The notes under the pieces were generated by a model. It saw nothing but the letters and a program-made list of their open reading frames with translations, made no database searches and was not told where the DNA came from. Source: Bradyrhizobium sp. ARR65 (GTDB lineage: Bacteria > Pseudomonadota > Alphaproteobacteria > Rhizobiales > Xanthobacteraceae). From it: a stretch of 64,000 bases of DNA. The DNA lies in assembly GCF_000472385.1 (NCBI RefSeq), contig NZ_AWZU01000018.1, positions 62,260 through 126,259 of the forward strand, written 5' to 3'. Shown here in pieces: positions 25,903 to 34,399 of the stretch (positions are counted from its first letter, which is position 1; every line of letters starts with the position of its first letter). The translations under genes and the position numbers were made by a program.

Positions 25903-27396
25903 ATGACCCCTACCGCTGCCGCACGCGCTTCGCAGGGCGCCCAAACACTTCGCGAGAGGCTGAAGGATCCTTCGCTGCTGCGCGATCGCTGCTATATCGA
26001 TGGCGCGTGGGTCGGCACCCCCGTCTTCGCCGTGAACAATCCGGCAACCGGGATCGAGCTTACGAAGGTGCCGCAGATGAGCGCCGCCGATTGTACGCAA
26101 GCGGTGGAAGCCGCCGAACGTGCCTTCCCCGCCTGGGCCAAGCTCACGGCCAAGCAGCGATCGAATATTTTGCGCAAATGGTACGAACTGATCGTCGCTA
26201 GCCGCGAGGATCTCGCGCTGATCCTCACGTCCGAGCAGGGCAAGCCGCTCACGGAAGCGCTTGGCGAAGTCGATATCGGTGGTGCCTATGTCGAATTCTT
26301 CGCCGAAGAAGCGCGGCGCGTCTATGGCGAAACCATCCCGACGCAGAAGCCTGATGCGCGCCTGCTCGCGATCAAGCAGCCGATCGGCGTCTGCGGCGCG
26401 ATCACGCCATGGAATTTCCCGAACTCGATGATCACCCGCAAGGTCTCGCCGGCGCTTGCGGCCGGCTGCACGGTGGTGCTCAAGCCGGCCAACGAGACGC
26501 CGCTCAGCGCACTCGCGCTGGCAGCACTTGCCGAGAAAGCGGGCGTGCCCAAGGGCGTCTTCAACATCATCACCGGCGACGCGCCGCCGATCGGCAAGGT
26601 GCTGTGCGAGCATCCGGCGGTGCGCTTCGTCGGCTTCACCGGCTCGACCGAGGTCGGCAAGATTCTGTACAGGCAGGCTTCCGTCGGCGTGAAGAAGCTC
26701 GGCCTCGAACTCGGCGGCAACGCGCCGTTCATCGTGTTTGACGATGCGGATATCGATGCCGCCGTTGAAGGCGCCATGGTCTCGAAATACCGCAACATGG
26801 GCCAGACCTGCGTGTGCGCCAATCGTCTCTACGCGCAGGATAAGATCTACGACGAGTTCGTGCGGAAGCTTTCCCAAAAGGCGGCGGCGATGAAGATCGG
26901 CGACGGCACCGAAGCCGGCGTCACCCAGGGGCCGCTCATCAACATGGAAGCCATCGAGAAGGTCGAGCGCCATATTGCTGATGCCGTGAAGGGCGGCGCC
27001 AAGGTCGTCACCGGCGGCAAGCGCCATGCACTCGGGCGCACTTTCTTCGAGCCGACGGTGCTCTCGGACGTGCGCGCCGACGCGCTGGTCTCGCAGGAGG
27101 AAACCTTTGGGCCGCTCGCGCCGGTCATCCGCTTCAAGGACGAGGCCGACGTGATCGCGATGTGCAACAAATCGCCGTTCGGGCTTGCCTCCTACTTCTA
27201 TGCGCGTGATCTCGGCCGCGTCTGGCGCGTCGCCGAAGCGCTGGAGTCTGGCATGGTCGGCGTGAACACGGGCCTGATCACGACCGAAGTTGCACCCTTC
27301 GGCGGCGTGAAGGAAAGCGGCCTTGGCCGAGAGGGCTCGCATCATGGCATCGAGGAATATCTCGAGATCAAATATGTGATGATGGCGGGGGTGTAG
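25903..27396 (+). CDS. gabD: NAD(P)-dependent succinate-semialdehyde dehydrogenase
   Basis: 497 residues. Oxidises succinate semialdehyde to succinate in 4-aminobutyrate breakdown. Aldehyde dehydrogenase features: ITPWNFPNSMITRK, KPANETPLSALAL (cofactor site), GFTGSTEVGKIL, catalytic Glu in LGLELGGNAPFIVF, and catalytic Cys in NMGQTCVCANRLY with the adjacent Cys typical of GabD. C-terminal PFGGVKESGLGREGS is the substrate-binding end. AGGAG lies eight bases before the ATG. No gabT next to it. Confidence 0.93.
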   Translation: MTPTAAARASQGAQTLRERLKDPSLLRDRCYIDGAWVGTPVFAVNNPATGIELTKVPQMSAADCTQAVEAAERAFPAWAKLTAKQRSNILRKWYELIVASREDLALILTSEQGKPLTEALGEVDIGGAYVEFFAEEARRVYGETIPTQKPDARLLAIKQPIGVCGAITPWNFPNSMITRKVSPALAAGCTVVLKPANETPLSALALAALAEKAGVPKGVFNIITGDAPPIGKVLCEHPAVRFVGFTGSTEVGKILYRQASVGVKKLGLELGGNAPFIVFDDADIDAAVEGAMVSKYRNMGQTCVCANRLYAQDKIYDEFVRKLSQKAAAMKIGDGTEAGVTQGPLINMEAIEKVERHIADAVKGGAKVVTGGKRHALGRTFFEPTVLSDVRADALVSQEETFGPLAPVIRFKDEADVIAMCNKSPFGLASYFYARDLGRVWRVAEALESGMVGVNTGLITTEVAPFGGVKESGLGREGSHHGIEEYLEIKYVMMAGV

Positions 27397-27418
27397 GGGC
27401 CACAAGTCACACGATGTG

Positions 27419-27580
27419 TCGCCCCCGCGAAAGCGGGGTCCATAACCACAGGCCCTGGTTGTCTGGCTAACCCGTGGGCCGGCTTTCCGGAAAGTGGCCG
27501 CCTGCGGTTATGGGTCTCGGATCCACGCTCGCGACCGGACAATGCCGCGCGCTGGCAGGAGCTGGCTTGTCCGGGACGAC
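27419..27580. repeat. Palindromic element with GCCCCCGCGAAAGCGGGG end
   Basis: Begins with the hairpin CCCCGCGAAAGCGGGG and GTCCATAACCACAGG; later contains CCTGCGGTTATGGGTC, the complement of that segment, and ends TTGTCCGGGACGACG. No coding sequence. A fourth kind of dispersed element, between convergent genes. Confidence 0.65.
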
Positions 27581-27581
27581 G

Positions 27582-29780
27582 TTATCGCCGCAGCACCGCG
27601 ATCATGCGGTTTGCGAAGGTCAGCCGCTCGGCCATGACGGAGACGAAATAGGTCAGCAGCTTCTGACCGAGCGCCGGATGCTCGCGCTTGATCGTCTCGA
27701 ATTGCTGCGCCGTCAGCGCATAGAGCACGCTTGCGACCTCGGCCTGAATGGTTGCGCTGCGCGGCGCATGTGAGACCAGGCCCATCTCGCCGATCGTGGT
27801 GTAGCGCCCGAGGCTGCGCACCCGGGTCGTGCTGCCATTATCGGCGGCAATCATCACGCCGACGCGGCCGTCGAGAATGAAGTGCATGGAATCGGCGGCT
27901 TCCCCTGCACTGACCACGGTCTGGCCGGCCTGGACCTCGATCCGCTCGCAGCGGTGCATCAGCTCGAGGGCGTCGTCTTCGGTGCCGAGGATTTGCGTGA
28001 ACCATTCGCGCAAATTCGCTTCCTCCTGCACCCGCTCCTGATGTCGCGCAATGATCTCGTTCTCGCACCACTCCAACGCGTGATCGAGCTCCGGCATAAT
28101 CAGAACGTCGGGCGAGATGAACTCGCTTGAGCGCAGCGCCTTCTCGGCCATTATAGGCAGATGGACCAGTACCAGCCTGATGCCGCGATCCTGTGCCGCA
28201 CGTTTGATCTGCGCGAAGCTGAAGGCGGCGGACGAATCGATGCCGGTCACGAGCTTGAAATCGAAGATGAGATAGCGGCATTCGCCGTGGCGCGCGAGCA
28301 GTGCCTTGACGTGCTGATAGAGCCGGTTGGCCGAGCCGAAGAACAGATAGCTCTGCAGATTGAGACCCTGGATCTTGCTGCCATGCGCCGACAGTACCGC
28401 CTGGTCGTCGCGCGAGCGGTCGAGCGAACTGCGATATTCGGATCCGTTAAAGGCGAATTTGATTGAATTGATTCGCGAGGCGCTTAACGCAAAGGTGGCG
28501 CAGCCGATCACCACCCCGATCAGGATGCCCGCGACGAAACCCCATTGCAGGATGATGCCGATGATCGCGAGCAGCGAGAGGTATTCGGTCAGGAAGAGAC
28601 GGCGGCGCGACTGCACGATCCATTTGTGCAACGTGTCCGCGCCGAGATAGAGCAGAAGGCCGCCGAGCACGAATCTCGGCATATAGCCGAGCAGCGCCGG
28701 CGCCACGATCAGCATCGAGGCGGAGATTGCGGCTGTTGTCAGCCCGGAGAGTCGACCGCTGCCGCCGGCGCTGAAATTCAGTACGGAACGGCTGACCGAA
28801 ATGCAGCCGGTATAGCCGCCGAGGGCGCCCGACAGAATGTTGGCGACGCCGGTCACGTTCAGCTCGCGTTCGAGATCGGCCTCGCGATGGCTGGCGACCT
28901 CGATGCCTGTCGTGTTGAACAGCGTGCTCGATGCCGTGACGAAAATGAGGGCAATCAAATTGCCGGCGAGATCCGGCAGTGCGAACCAGGGATACTCGGC
29001 GATCGCTGTCGCGTCCCATGGCGACATGAACGCGATCTGCGATGGCGGCTGAAATGTCCAGCCGAGGGCTTGTGCCTCGGTACTCGAAATCCCGAACAGT
29101 CGGAAAGCGAGATGCGCAGCGATGGTGCCGACGATCAGGATGACGGGCAGGCCGAATGGCGTGCGCGAGCGGTGCCAGGTCAGGTAAAGCACGAGCGCCA
29201 TGGCGCAGGCGGCCGCGAGCTCGTACAGGGGCATCAAATTGGCGAAGCTCTCCAGCGTGGCCAATTGCAGCGGCTGGCCGGTGATGACGCGAACCGCGCC
29301 GAGCAGGATCAGGCACCCGGTGGCGCCGAGAAAGCCGCCGACCACGGGATAGGGCACATAACGGATGGCACGGCCCATCCGCGTCAGCCCAAAGCCGCAG
29401 AGCACGACGCCCGTCAAGATGCTCGCCATCGCGAGGGTGACGTAAACCGGTCCAAGCACCGGCGCGGCCGGATCGGTCGCGATGATATGTTCGGCCAGTG
29501 AGGAGGCGAGGATGCCCGTCATCGCTGCGGTCGAACTGTCGGGCGCGCCGATGGCGAAGGGCAGCGAGCTGCCGAGCGCGAGGATCGCGGCAATGATCGC
29601 CGAGGTAATGAAGGTGCTGCCGACGCCGTAGGACAGATAAGACGCCAGCGGACCGGCAAAGATCAGCAGCGAATAGGACAGCCCGAAGGTGACGGTCAGA
29701 ACGCTGGCAGCGGTGCCGCCAAGGACGTCATTGAGCACGCGTGCGAGCGGCGGATGGAAACTGACCGTTCGAGCTGACAC
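27582..29780 (-). CDS. SulP family anion transporter with STAS and cyclic-nucleotide-binding domains
   Basis: 732 residues. Residues 1-~430 form a SulP/SLC26 membrane domain (LGGTAASVLTVTFGLSYSLL; YVPYPVVGGFLGATGCLILL; NILSGALGGYTGCISVSRSV). A STAS domain follows (about 450-570; YLIFDFKLVTGIDSSAAFSF). The C-terminus is a cNMP-binding domain (about 600-732; VQAGQTVVSAGEAADSMHFI then LDGRVGVMIAADNG and TTIGEMGLVSHAPRSATIQA). Substrate may be sulfate, bicarbonate or an organic anion. The cNMP module suggests control by a cyclic nucleotide, but the classic cAMP-contact Arg (here APRSAT) needs a structural check. Confidence 0.9.
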   Translation of the reverse strand: MSARTVSFHPPLARVLNDVLGGTAASVLTVTFGLSYSLLIFAGPLASYLSYGVGSTFITSAIIAAILALGSSLPFAIGAPDSSTAAMTGILASSLAEHIIATDPAAPVLGPVYVTLAMASILTGVVLCGFGLTRMGRAIRYVPYPVVGGFLGATGCLILLGAVRVITGQPLQLATLESFANLMPLYELAAACAMALVLYLTWHRSRTPFGLPVILIVGTIAAHLAFRLFGISSTEAQALGWTFQPPSQIAFMSPWDATAIAEYPWFALPDLAGNLIALIFVTASSTLFNTTGIEVASHREADLERELNVTGVANILSGALGGYTGCISVSRSVLNFSAGGSGRLSGLTTAAISASMLIVAPALLGYMPRFVLGGLLLYLGADTLHKWIVQSRRRLFLTEYLSLLAIIGIILQWGFVAGILIGVVIGCATFALSASRINSIKFAFNGSEYRSSLDRSRDDQAVLSAHGSKIQGLNLQSYLFFGSANRLYQHVKALLARHGECRYLIFDFKLVTGIDSSAAFSFAQIKRAAQDRGIRLVLVHLPIMAEKALRSSEFISPDVLIMPELDHALEWCENEIIARHQERVQEEANLREWFTQILGTEDDALELMHRCERIEVQAGQTVVSAGEAADSMHFILDGRVGVMIAADNGSTTRVRSLGRYTTIGEMGLVSHAPRSATIQAEVASVLYALTAQQFETIKREHPALGQKLLTYFVSVMAERLTFANRMIAVLRR

Positions 29781-29866
29781 CGCGTGAATTCACCCCAGAC
29801 ACCCGCGCCTGTGGTAGACGAGGACCGCACCTGATCACAACCATATTTTTGACTGTGGAACTCGCC

Positions 29867-29896
29867 CGATGCCGATGCCGATGCCGATGCCGATGC
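29867..29896. repeat. Tandem hexamer repeat (CGATGC)5
   Basis: Five perfect head-to-tail CGATGC units. Lies about 90 bases upstream of the SulP transporter start on the other side of its likely promoter. Such repeats can change copy number by slippage; here it is outside genes. Confidence 0.85.
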
Positions 29897-30011
29897 GGCG
29901 ACGGCGGCTCACTCGTCGCCGAAGCCGCCATGACGGCCGACGCCGGATGCGAAGCGGCTGGCGCCTGCGAGCATCGGATTCGGACATGTGGGCGCCCTGT
30001 GTTCTTTTTCC

Positions 30012-30085
30012 CGTCATTCCGGGGCACGCGAAGCGCGAACCCGGAATCTCGAGGGGTTCGGCTCTGCGAGCCGCCCCGGAATGAC
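30012..30085. repeat. Palindromic intergenic repeat, GTCATTCCGGGG family
   Basis: Starts CGTCATTCCGGGGCACGCGA and ends GCCGCCCCGGAATGACG, the complement. The centre has AACCCGGAATCTCGAGGGG. It ends five bases before the purC stop and may form its transcript end. Same family as 5569-5649 and 54573-54668. Confidence 0.8.
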
Positions 30086-30089
30086 GAAC

Positions 30090-31004
30090 TCAGATTTTCA
30101 GTTCGCGCCCCGTGATCCGCCGGTAGGCATCGAGATATCGCCTGCTGGTCGCCTCCACTACACTCGCCGGCAAAGGCGGTGGCGGCGCTTCGCCGTTCCA
30201 GCGGCCGGCCCGGCGCTCGGCGTCGAGATAATCGCGCAAGGGCTGCTTATCGAAGCTCGGCTGCGGCTGGCCGGGCACATAGTCGTCGACCGCCCAGAAG
30301 CGCGAGGAGTCGGGCGTCATCACCTCGTCGATCAGAATGATGCGGCCATCCTGATCCCGGCCGAATTCAAATTTGGTGTCGGCGATGATGATGCCCTGCT
30401 CGCGCGCGAGTTCTTCGCCGAGCCTGTAGATCGCGCGTGTCATGCTCTCCAGCGTATAGGTGACCTCGTCGCCGACGATCTCGCGCATGCGCGGGATCGT
30501 GATGTTCTCGTCATGCCCGGTCTCGGCCTTGGTGGCGGGGCTGAAAATCGCAGGCTCGAGCTTGGCGCTTTCGACGAGGCCGGTCGGGAGCTTCTCGCCG
30601 GCCAGCGTGCCCTGCGCGGCATATTCCTTCCAGGCCGAGCCCGAGAGATAGCCGCGGATCACGCACTCTATCGGAAACACCGTGGTGCGCCGGCACAGCA
30701 TGGCGCGGCCCAGAATGTCCGCGCGATGCTGCTGCAGTGCCGGCACCTCGCGGATGATCTCGTCCGTGTCGGCGGTGATCATATGATGCGGCACGACGCC
30801 TTCGAGCTCGTTGAACCAGAAGGCGCTGATTTGCGTCAGCACCGCGCCCTTCATCGGAATGGTTTCGGCCATCACCACGTCGAAGGCGGAGATGCGGTCG
30901 GTCGTGAGCAAGAGCAGCCGGTCATCACCGACGGCATAGATATCGCGCACCTTGCCGCGCCCGATCTTCGGCAGGGGTAAATCGCTTGCGAGCACGGTGG
31001 TCAT
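30090..31004 (-). CDS. purC: Phosphoribosylaminoimidazole-succinocarboxamide synthase, long type
   Basis: 304 residues. Ligates aspartate to CAIR to make SAICAR in purine synthesis. N-terminal GRGKVRDIYAVGDDRLLLLT and TDRISAFDVVMAETIPMKG, then CVIRGYLSGSAWKEY, IADTKFEFGRDQDG and LIDEVMTPDSSRFW are all SAICAR-synthetase signatures. The length and C-terminal extension (PPPPLPASVVEATSRRYLDA) are those of the ~300-aa form related to yeast Ade1, not the ~240-aa form usually found beside purS/purQ/purL. Many alphaproteobacteria carry both. ATG at 31002-31004. Confidence 0.92.
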   Translation of the reverse strand: MTTVLASDLPLPKIGRGKVRDIYAVGDDRLLLLTTDRISAFDVVMAETIPMKGAVLTQISAFWFNELEGVVPHHMITADTDEIIREVPALQQHRADILGRAMLCRRTTVFPIECVIRGYLSGSAWKEYAAQGTLAGEKLPTGLVESAKLEPAIFSPATKAETGHDENITIPRMREIVGDEVTYTLESMTRAIYRLGEELAREQGIIIADTKFEFGRDQDGRIILIDEVMTPDSSRFWAVDDYVPGQPQPSFDKQPLRDYLDAERRAGRWNGEAPPPPLPASVVEATSRRYLDAYRRITGRELKI

Positions 31005-31068
31005 CGGCGGAGCTTTCGAATTGATGCGCCCGGCGGCAGTGTCCGCGGGCAGATGCGTTGCAGCTAGC

Positions 31069-31986
31069 CTATTCCGGCAGCGGAATGAACTCATGTTCTT
31101 GCGGAATGGGGGCGAATTTGCCGGTTTTCCAATCCTGCTTGGCCTGCTCGATCCGCTCCTTGCTGGAGGAAACGAAATTCCACCAGATGTGCCGCGGTCC
31201 TTCGAGCGCGTCGCCGCCCAGAAACATCATGCGCGTCGGTTGAAGCGTCTTCACCGTGATGGCATCGCCGGGCCGGAAGATCAGCAGCCGCGGACCTTCA
31301 TAGCGCTCATGCGCGATCTCGACCTCGCCGTCGACCAGGTAGATCGCGCGTTCCTCGTGGTCGGGGTCGAGCGGCACGCTGGTTCCCGCCTCGGCCGTGA
31401 CCTCGGTGTAGAACCAGGGCGATACCATCGCTACCGGTGAGGCAATGCCAAAGGATTTCCCCGCGATGATGCGCGCGGTGAAGCCGCGTTCGGCGATCAT
31501 CGGCAGGTCGCCGGCCGCATAGTGCTGGAAGCTGGGTGCGATCTCTTCCTTACCCGCCGGCAGGGCGATCCAGCTCTGCAGCCCGAGCATCTGCTGGCCG
31601 TTGCGGCGCTCGAGGGCGGGCGTGCGCTCGGAATGCGCGATGCCGCGCCCGGCGGTCATCAGGTTCATCGCGCCAGGCTCGATCTCCTGGACGTTGCCCT
31701 CGCTGTCGCGGTGCATGATCTTGCCATCGAACAGATAGGTGACGGTGGCTAGGCCGATATGCGGATGCGGCCGGACGTCCATGCCGGCGCCTGAGACGAA
31801 TTGCACGGGGCCGAAATGATCGAAGAAGATAAAGGGGCCGACCATCTGGCGCTTGCCATGCGGCAGCGCGCGGCGGACCTGGAATCCGTCGCCGAGGTCG
31901 CGGGTGCGCGGAACGATCACGAGTTCCAGCGCATCGCAGGACAGGGGATCGCCGAGCACGGGATCGTTTGAGGGCATCCAGCTCAT
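31069..31986 (-). CDS. Pirin family protein
   Basis: 305 residues. Bicupin fold: the N-terminal cupin has the metal-site motif DVRPHPHIGLATVTYLFDGK (His-x-His) and GAMNLMTAGRGIAHSERTP (His and Glu), with DHFGPV upstream; the C-terminal pirin_C domain includes IYLVDGEVEIAHERYEGP and RHIWWNFVSSSKERI. Some bacterial pirins are quercetinases; others bind enzymes. Function here unknown. Divergent from the MBOAT gene with 131 bases between. Confidence 0.93.
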   Translation of the reverse strand: MSWMPSNDPVLGDPLSCDALELVIVPRTRDLGDGFQVRRALPHGKRQMVGPFIFFDHFGPVQFVSGAGMDVRPHPHIGLATVTYLFDGKIMHRDSEGNVQEIEPGAMNLMTAGRGIAHSERTPALERRNGQQMLGLQSWIALPAGKEEIAPSFQHYAAGDLPMIAERGFTARIIAGKSFGIASPVAMVSPWFYTEVTAEAGTSVPLDPDHEERAIYLVDGEVEIAHERYEGPRLLIFRPGDAITVKTLQPTRMMFLGGDALEGPRHIWWNFVSSSKERIEQAKQDWKTGKFAPIPQEHEFIPLPE

Positions 31987-32117
31987 GAAAAGAGCCTCTT
32001 CTGTTGATTGCCGGGGAGCATAGCAGGATCGCGCGGCCGCCGTCCAAGGGAATGCAGGGGATTGCTCCCGCCGACCGCAACATGGCATAAGACCTGCGCT
32101 GTGCGAGGCCTCGAGGC

Positions 32118-33482
32118 ATGACCTTTACGTCGTGGCAGTTTGCCGTATTTGCCGCGATCGTGTTTGGCGTCTATTACCTGCCGCCGGTCAGGCCGTTCCA
32201 GGTCCAGCTTCTGGTCGCGGCCAGCCTGTTCTTTTATGGATATGGCCAGCCGGAACTGCTGCCGCTGCCCGGTGTTGCCGTCGGCGGTACTTATCTTTTC
32301 CTGGTGCTGGCGCTGCGCGATCGCCGCTGGCTGCCCGTCGGCATCATCTTCAACCTCGCGCTGCTGGCCTTCTTCAAATACAAATTTCTGTTCTTTGATC
32401 CCAAGGCGCCCGTTCTCGTCGACGTCGCGGCGATCGACTTTCTCCTCAAACTGCCGCTGCCGGTCGGCATCTCGTTTTTCGTCTTTCACAACATCAGCCT
32501 CTTGGTCGATCTGACGCGCGAGAAGAAGGCGCCCGCCCCAAGCCTGGCTGACGTCTTCCTCTACATCATCTTTTTTCCGCAGCTCGTGTCCGGGCCGATC
32601 ACGCGCGCCGGCCTCTTCCTGCCGCAGATCGAGCCGAAGCGATTTTCGGAGATCCCGGTCGTTGAGGCCGCGAAGTGGGTTTTGATCGGCTTCTTCTTCA
32701 AGCTTTACGTGGCCAACAATCTCAACGAGATGACGTCCTATATGGACTTTCCGTTCTATGAGACCCTGCAAACGCAGGATCGCTGGCTGCTCGTCATTCT
32801 CTACGGCTATCAGATCTACGCGGATTTCTTCGGCTATTCGTCGATCGCGATCGGGCTTGGACTTCTGTTCGGTTATCGTCTGCCGATCAATTTCGACCTG
32901 CCTTATATCTCGGCCTCGTTCTCCGAATTCTGGACACGCTGGCATATCTCGCTCTCGACCTGGTTGCGCACCTATCTCTACATTCCCCTGGGCGGCAACA
33001 GATGCGGCAAGCTCCGCACCTATCTCAATCTGATCATCGTCATGGGCCTCGGCGGCCTCTGGCACGGTGCGGGTTTCAGCTATCTCATCTGGGGCCTCAT
33101 GCACGGGCTCTTGCTGGCGATCGAGCGGCCGTTCCTCAAGACGTTCGAGACGATCAATTCGGCGGGATTTCGTGCGCTTCGCATCGCAGTCGTGTTTTCC
33201 TGCGTGACCATGCTCTGGATCTTCTTCAAGCTGCCGAATTTCGATCACGCAGTCAGCTATATCTCGGGCATGTTCAGGCCGAGCACGAATCCGAACCCGA
33301 CAAAACTGTTCTATGATCTCGCATTGTTGTATTCGCTGCCGGTGATCCTGCAGCATCTTCGCCTGGGTGTGCTGTTCGAGCGACGATTGGCGACATGGGA
33401 GCCCTATGTCTACGGTGCGTTGGGGGCCTTGGCCTATCTCGAGGCGGGACCCACAACCGCGTTCATCTACTTCCAGTTCTGA
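32118..33482 (+). CDS. MBOAT family membrane-bound O-acyltransferase (AlgI-like)
   Basis: 454 residues with about ten hydrophobic segments. It opens TFTSWQFAVFAAIVFGVYYL, as AlgI/DltB-type proteins do. The MBOAT active-site region is visible: EFWTRWHISLSTWLRTYLYI, then PLGGNR and MGLGGLWHGAGFSYLIWGLM, with the invariant His in LWHGAG. It should pass acetyl groups across the inner membrane to an exported polysaccharide. The SGNH-like gene four bases downstream is the expected partner. No glycan synthesis genes adjoin, so the acceptor is unknown. Confidence 0.93.
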   Translation: MTFTSWQFAVFAAIVFGVYYLPPVRPFQVQLLVAASLFFYGYGQPELLPLPGVAVGGTYLFLVLALRDRRWLPVGIIFNLALLAFFKYKFLFFDPKAPVLVDVAAIDFLLKLPLPVGISFFVFHNISLLVDLTREKKAPAPSLADVFLYIIFFPQLVSGPITRAGLFLPQIEPKRFSEIPVVEAAKWVLIGFFFKLYVANNLNEMTSYMDFPFYETLQTQDRWLLVILYGYQIYADFFGYSSIAIGLGLLFGYRLPINFDLPYISASFSEFWTRWHISLSTWLRTYLYIPLGGNRCGKLRTYLNLIIVMGLGGLWHGAGFSYLIWGLMHGLLLAIERPFLKTFETINSAGFRALRIAVVFSCVTMLWIFFKLPNFDHAVSYISGMFRPSTNPNPTKLFYDLALLYSLPVILQHLRLGVLFERRLATWEPYVYGALGALAYLEAGPTTAFIYFQF

Positions 33483-33486
33483 CGCG

Positions 33487-34383
33487 ATGCAGAAGCAGCA
33501 GGGATCATGGGCCTGGCTTGCGCGATGCGGAATGTCCGCAGCGCTGATCTTAGCGGCCTGCGGCCTCGCTACCGCGCATTTCGGACGCGGGCTGCAGATG
33601 CCGGCGACAACTGCCAGGGACGGCACGCTGGTTACCCTGAACAGGTATATCAATAATCCCGTGCCTGATGTCGTGCTGGTCGGCAGCTCGCTCACCTTTC
33701 GGCTCAGGGAAGAATATTTCGCGACGCCGGGCCTGCGCAATCTGGCGCTCGCCGGCGGCTCGCCGGTGACCGGGCTTACGATTGTCGCGAACCAGCGACG
33801 GCTGCCAAAATTGATCGTCGTCGAAACCAATGTGCTGTCGCGGAAGCCCGATACGGCGCTGATCGAGCGGTTCTCCGCCACTTCGCACCAAGAGCTGTTC
33901 TTCCGGCCCGTTCGCGCCGCGATCGCGGCCTATGAGAATTTCAGCCATGCGCCCGCCACTCATGAGCAAGTCGCGGCTTCGCTGCGGCGAGTGATCGCGC
34001 AGCCGCCCAGCAACTTCGACAATCGCATCTATCTTGCGCGCGCTGTGCAAGAGCGGGAGACGGAGGATCCGACCGCCGCCGCCATGGCGAGCGTCGCAGA
34101 GATCGCCCGCTTGAGCCGGGCGCTGGAACAGCGCGGCGCGCGCGTGTTGCTGATGGAATTGCCATGCGAAGGGCCGATCGAAGCGGCGCGCTATACGCGC
34201 ATCACCCGTGAGATCGTCCGGAAGGCGTTTCCGGACGCAAGGCAATGGCTTTCGATCGATGTCGACAGGACCGAGCTGCGCTGGGCGGATGGCGTCCATC
34301 TCGACGAGCGATCCGCGATCCTGGTGAGCCAGGCTCTGGACGGGAGTCTCGGCAAGCTGGAAAGTGGTGGCGCCTCCCGCTGA
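33487..34383 (+). CDS. SGNH-hydrolase-like protein, partner of the MBOAT acyltransferase
   Basis: 298 residues, four bases after the MBOAT gene. A single N-terminal hydrophobic segment (CGMSAALILAACGLATAHFG) would anchor it in the inner membrane facing the periplasm. The block-I Ser motif is VVLVGSSLTFRL and the Asp-x-x-His motif is WADGVHLDERSA, so the catalytic residues of an SGNH/AlgX-J-type transferase appear present. It likely accepts the acyl group from the MBOAT protein and places it on a glycan. Inferred from pairing and motifs only. Confidence 0.75.
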   Translation: MQKQQGSWAWLARCGMSAALILAACGLATAHFGRGLQMPATTARDGTLVTLNRYINNPVPDVVLVGSSLTFRLREEYFATPGLRNLALAGGSPVTGLTIVANQRRLPKLIVVETNVLSRKPDTALIERFSATSHQELFFRPVRAAIAAYENFSHAPATHEQVAASLRRVIAQPPSNFDNRIYLARAVQERETEDPTAAAMASVAEIARLSRALEQRGARVLLMELPCEGPIEAARYTRITREIVRKAFPDARQWLSIDVDRTELRWADGVHLDERSAILVSQALDGSLGKLESGGASR

Positions 34384-34399
34384 AACCAGGCGAGAAGCG

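Larger units (their letters stand above)
29781..30089. other. Intergenic region with a hexamer tandem repeat and a palindrome
   Basis: 309 bases upstream of the transporter and downstream of purC. It contains the CGATGC tandem repeat (29867-29896) and a GTCATTCCGGGG palindrome (30012-30085). Open frames here come from the tandem repeat and are not genes. The transporter promoter is expected in 29790-29860, but no convincing boxes were seen. Confidence 0.5.

Noticed and set aside
29849..30115. Frames encoding Arg-His or Met-Pro repeats
   Set aside because: Produced by the (CGATGC)5 tandem repeat and the neighbouring palindrome, not a gene.
31983..33881. 632-codon minus-strand frame opposite the MBOAT and SGNH genes
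   Set aside because: Highly charged Gln/Arg/Glu text typical of the complement of membrane-protein genes; no start context.
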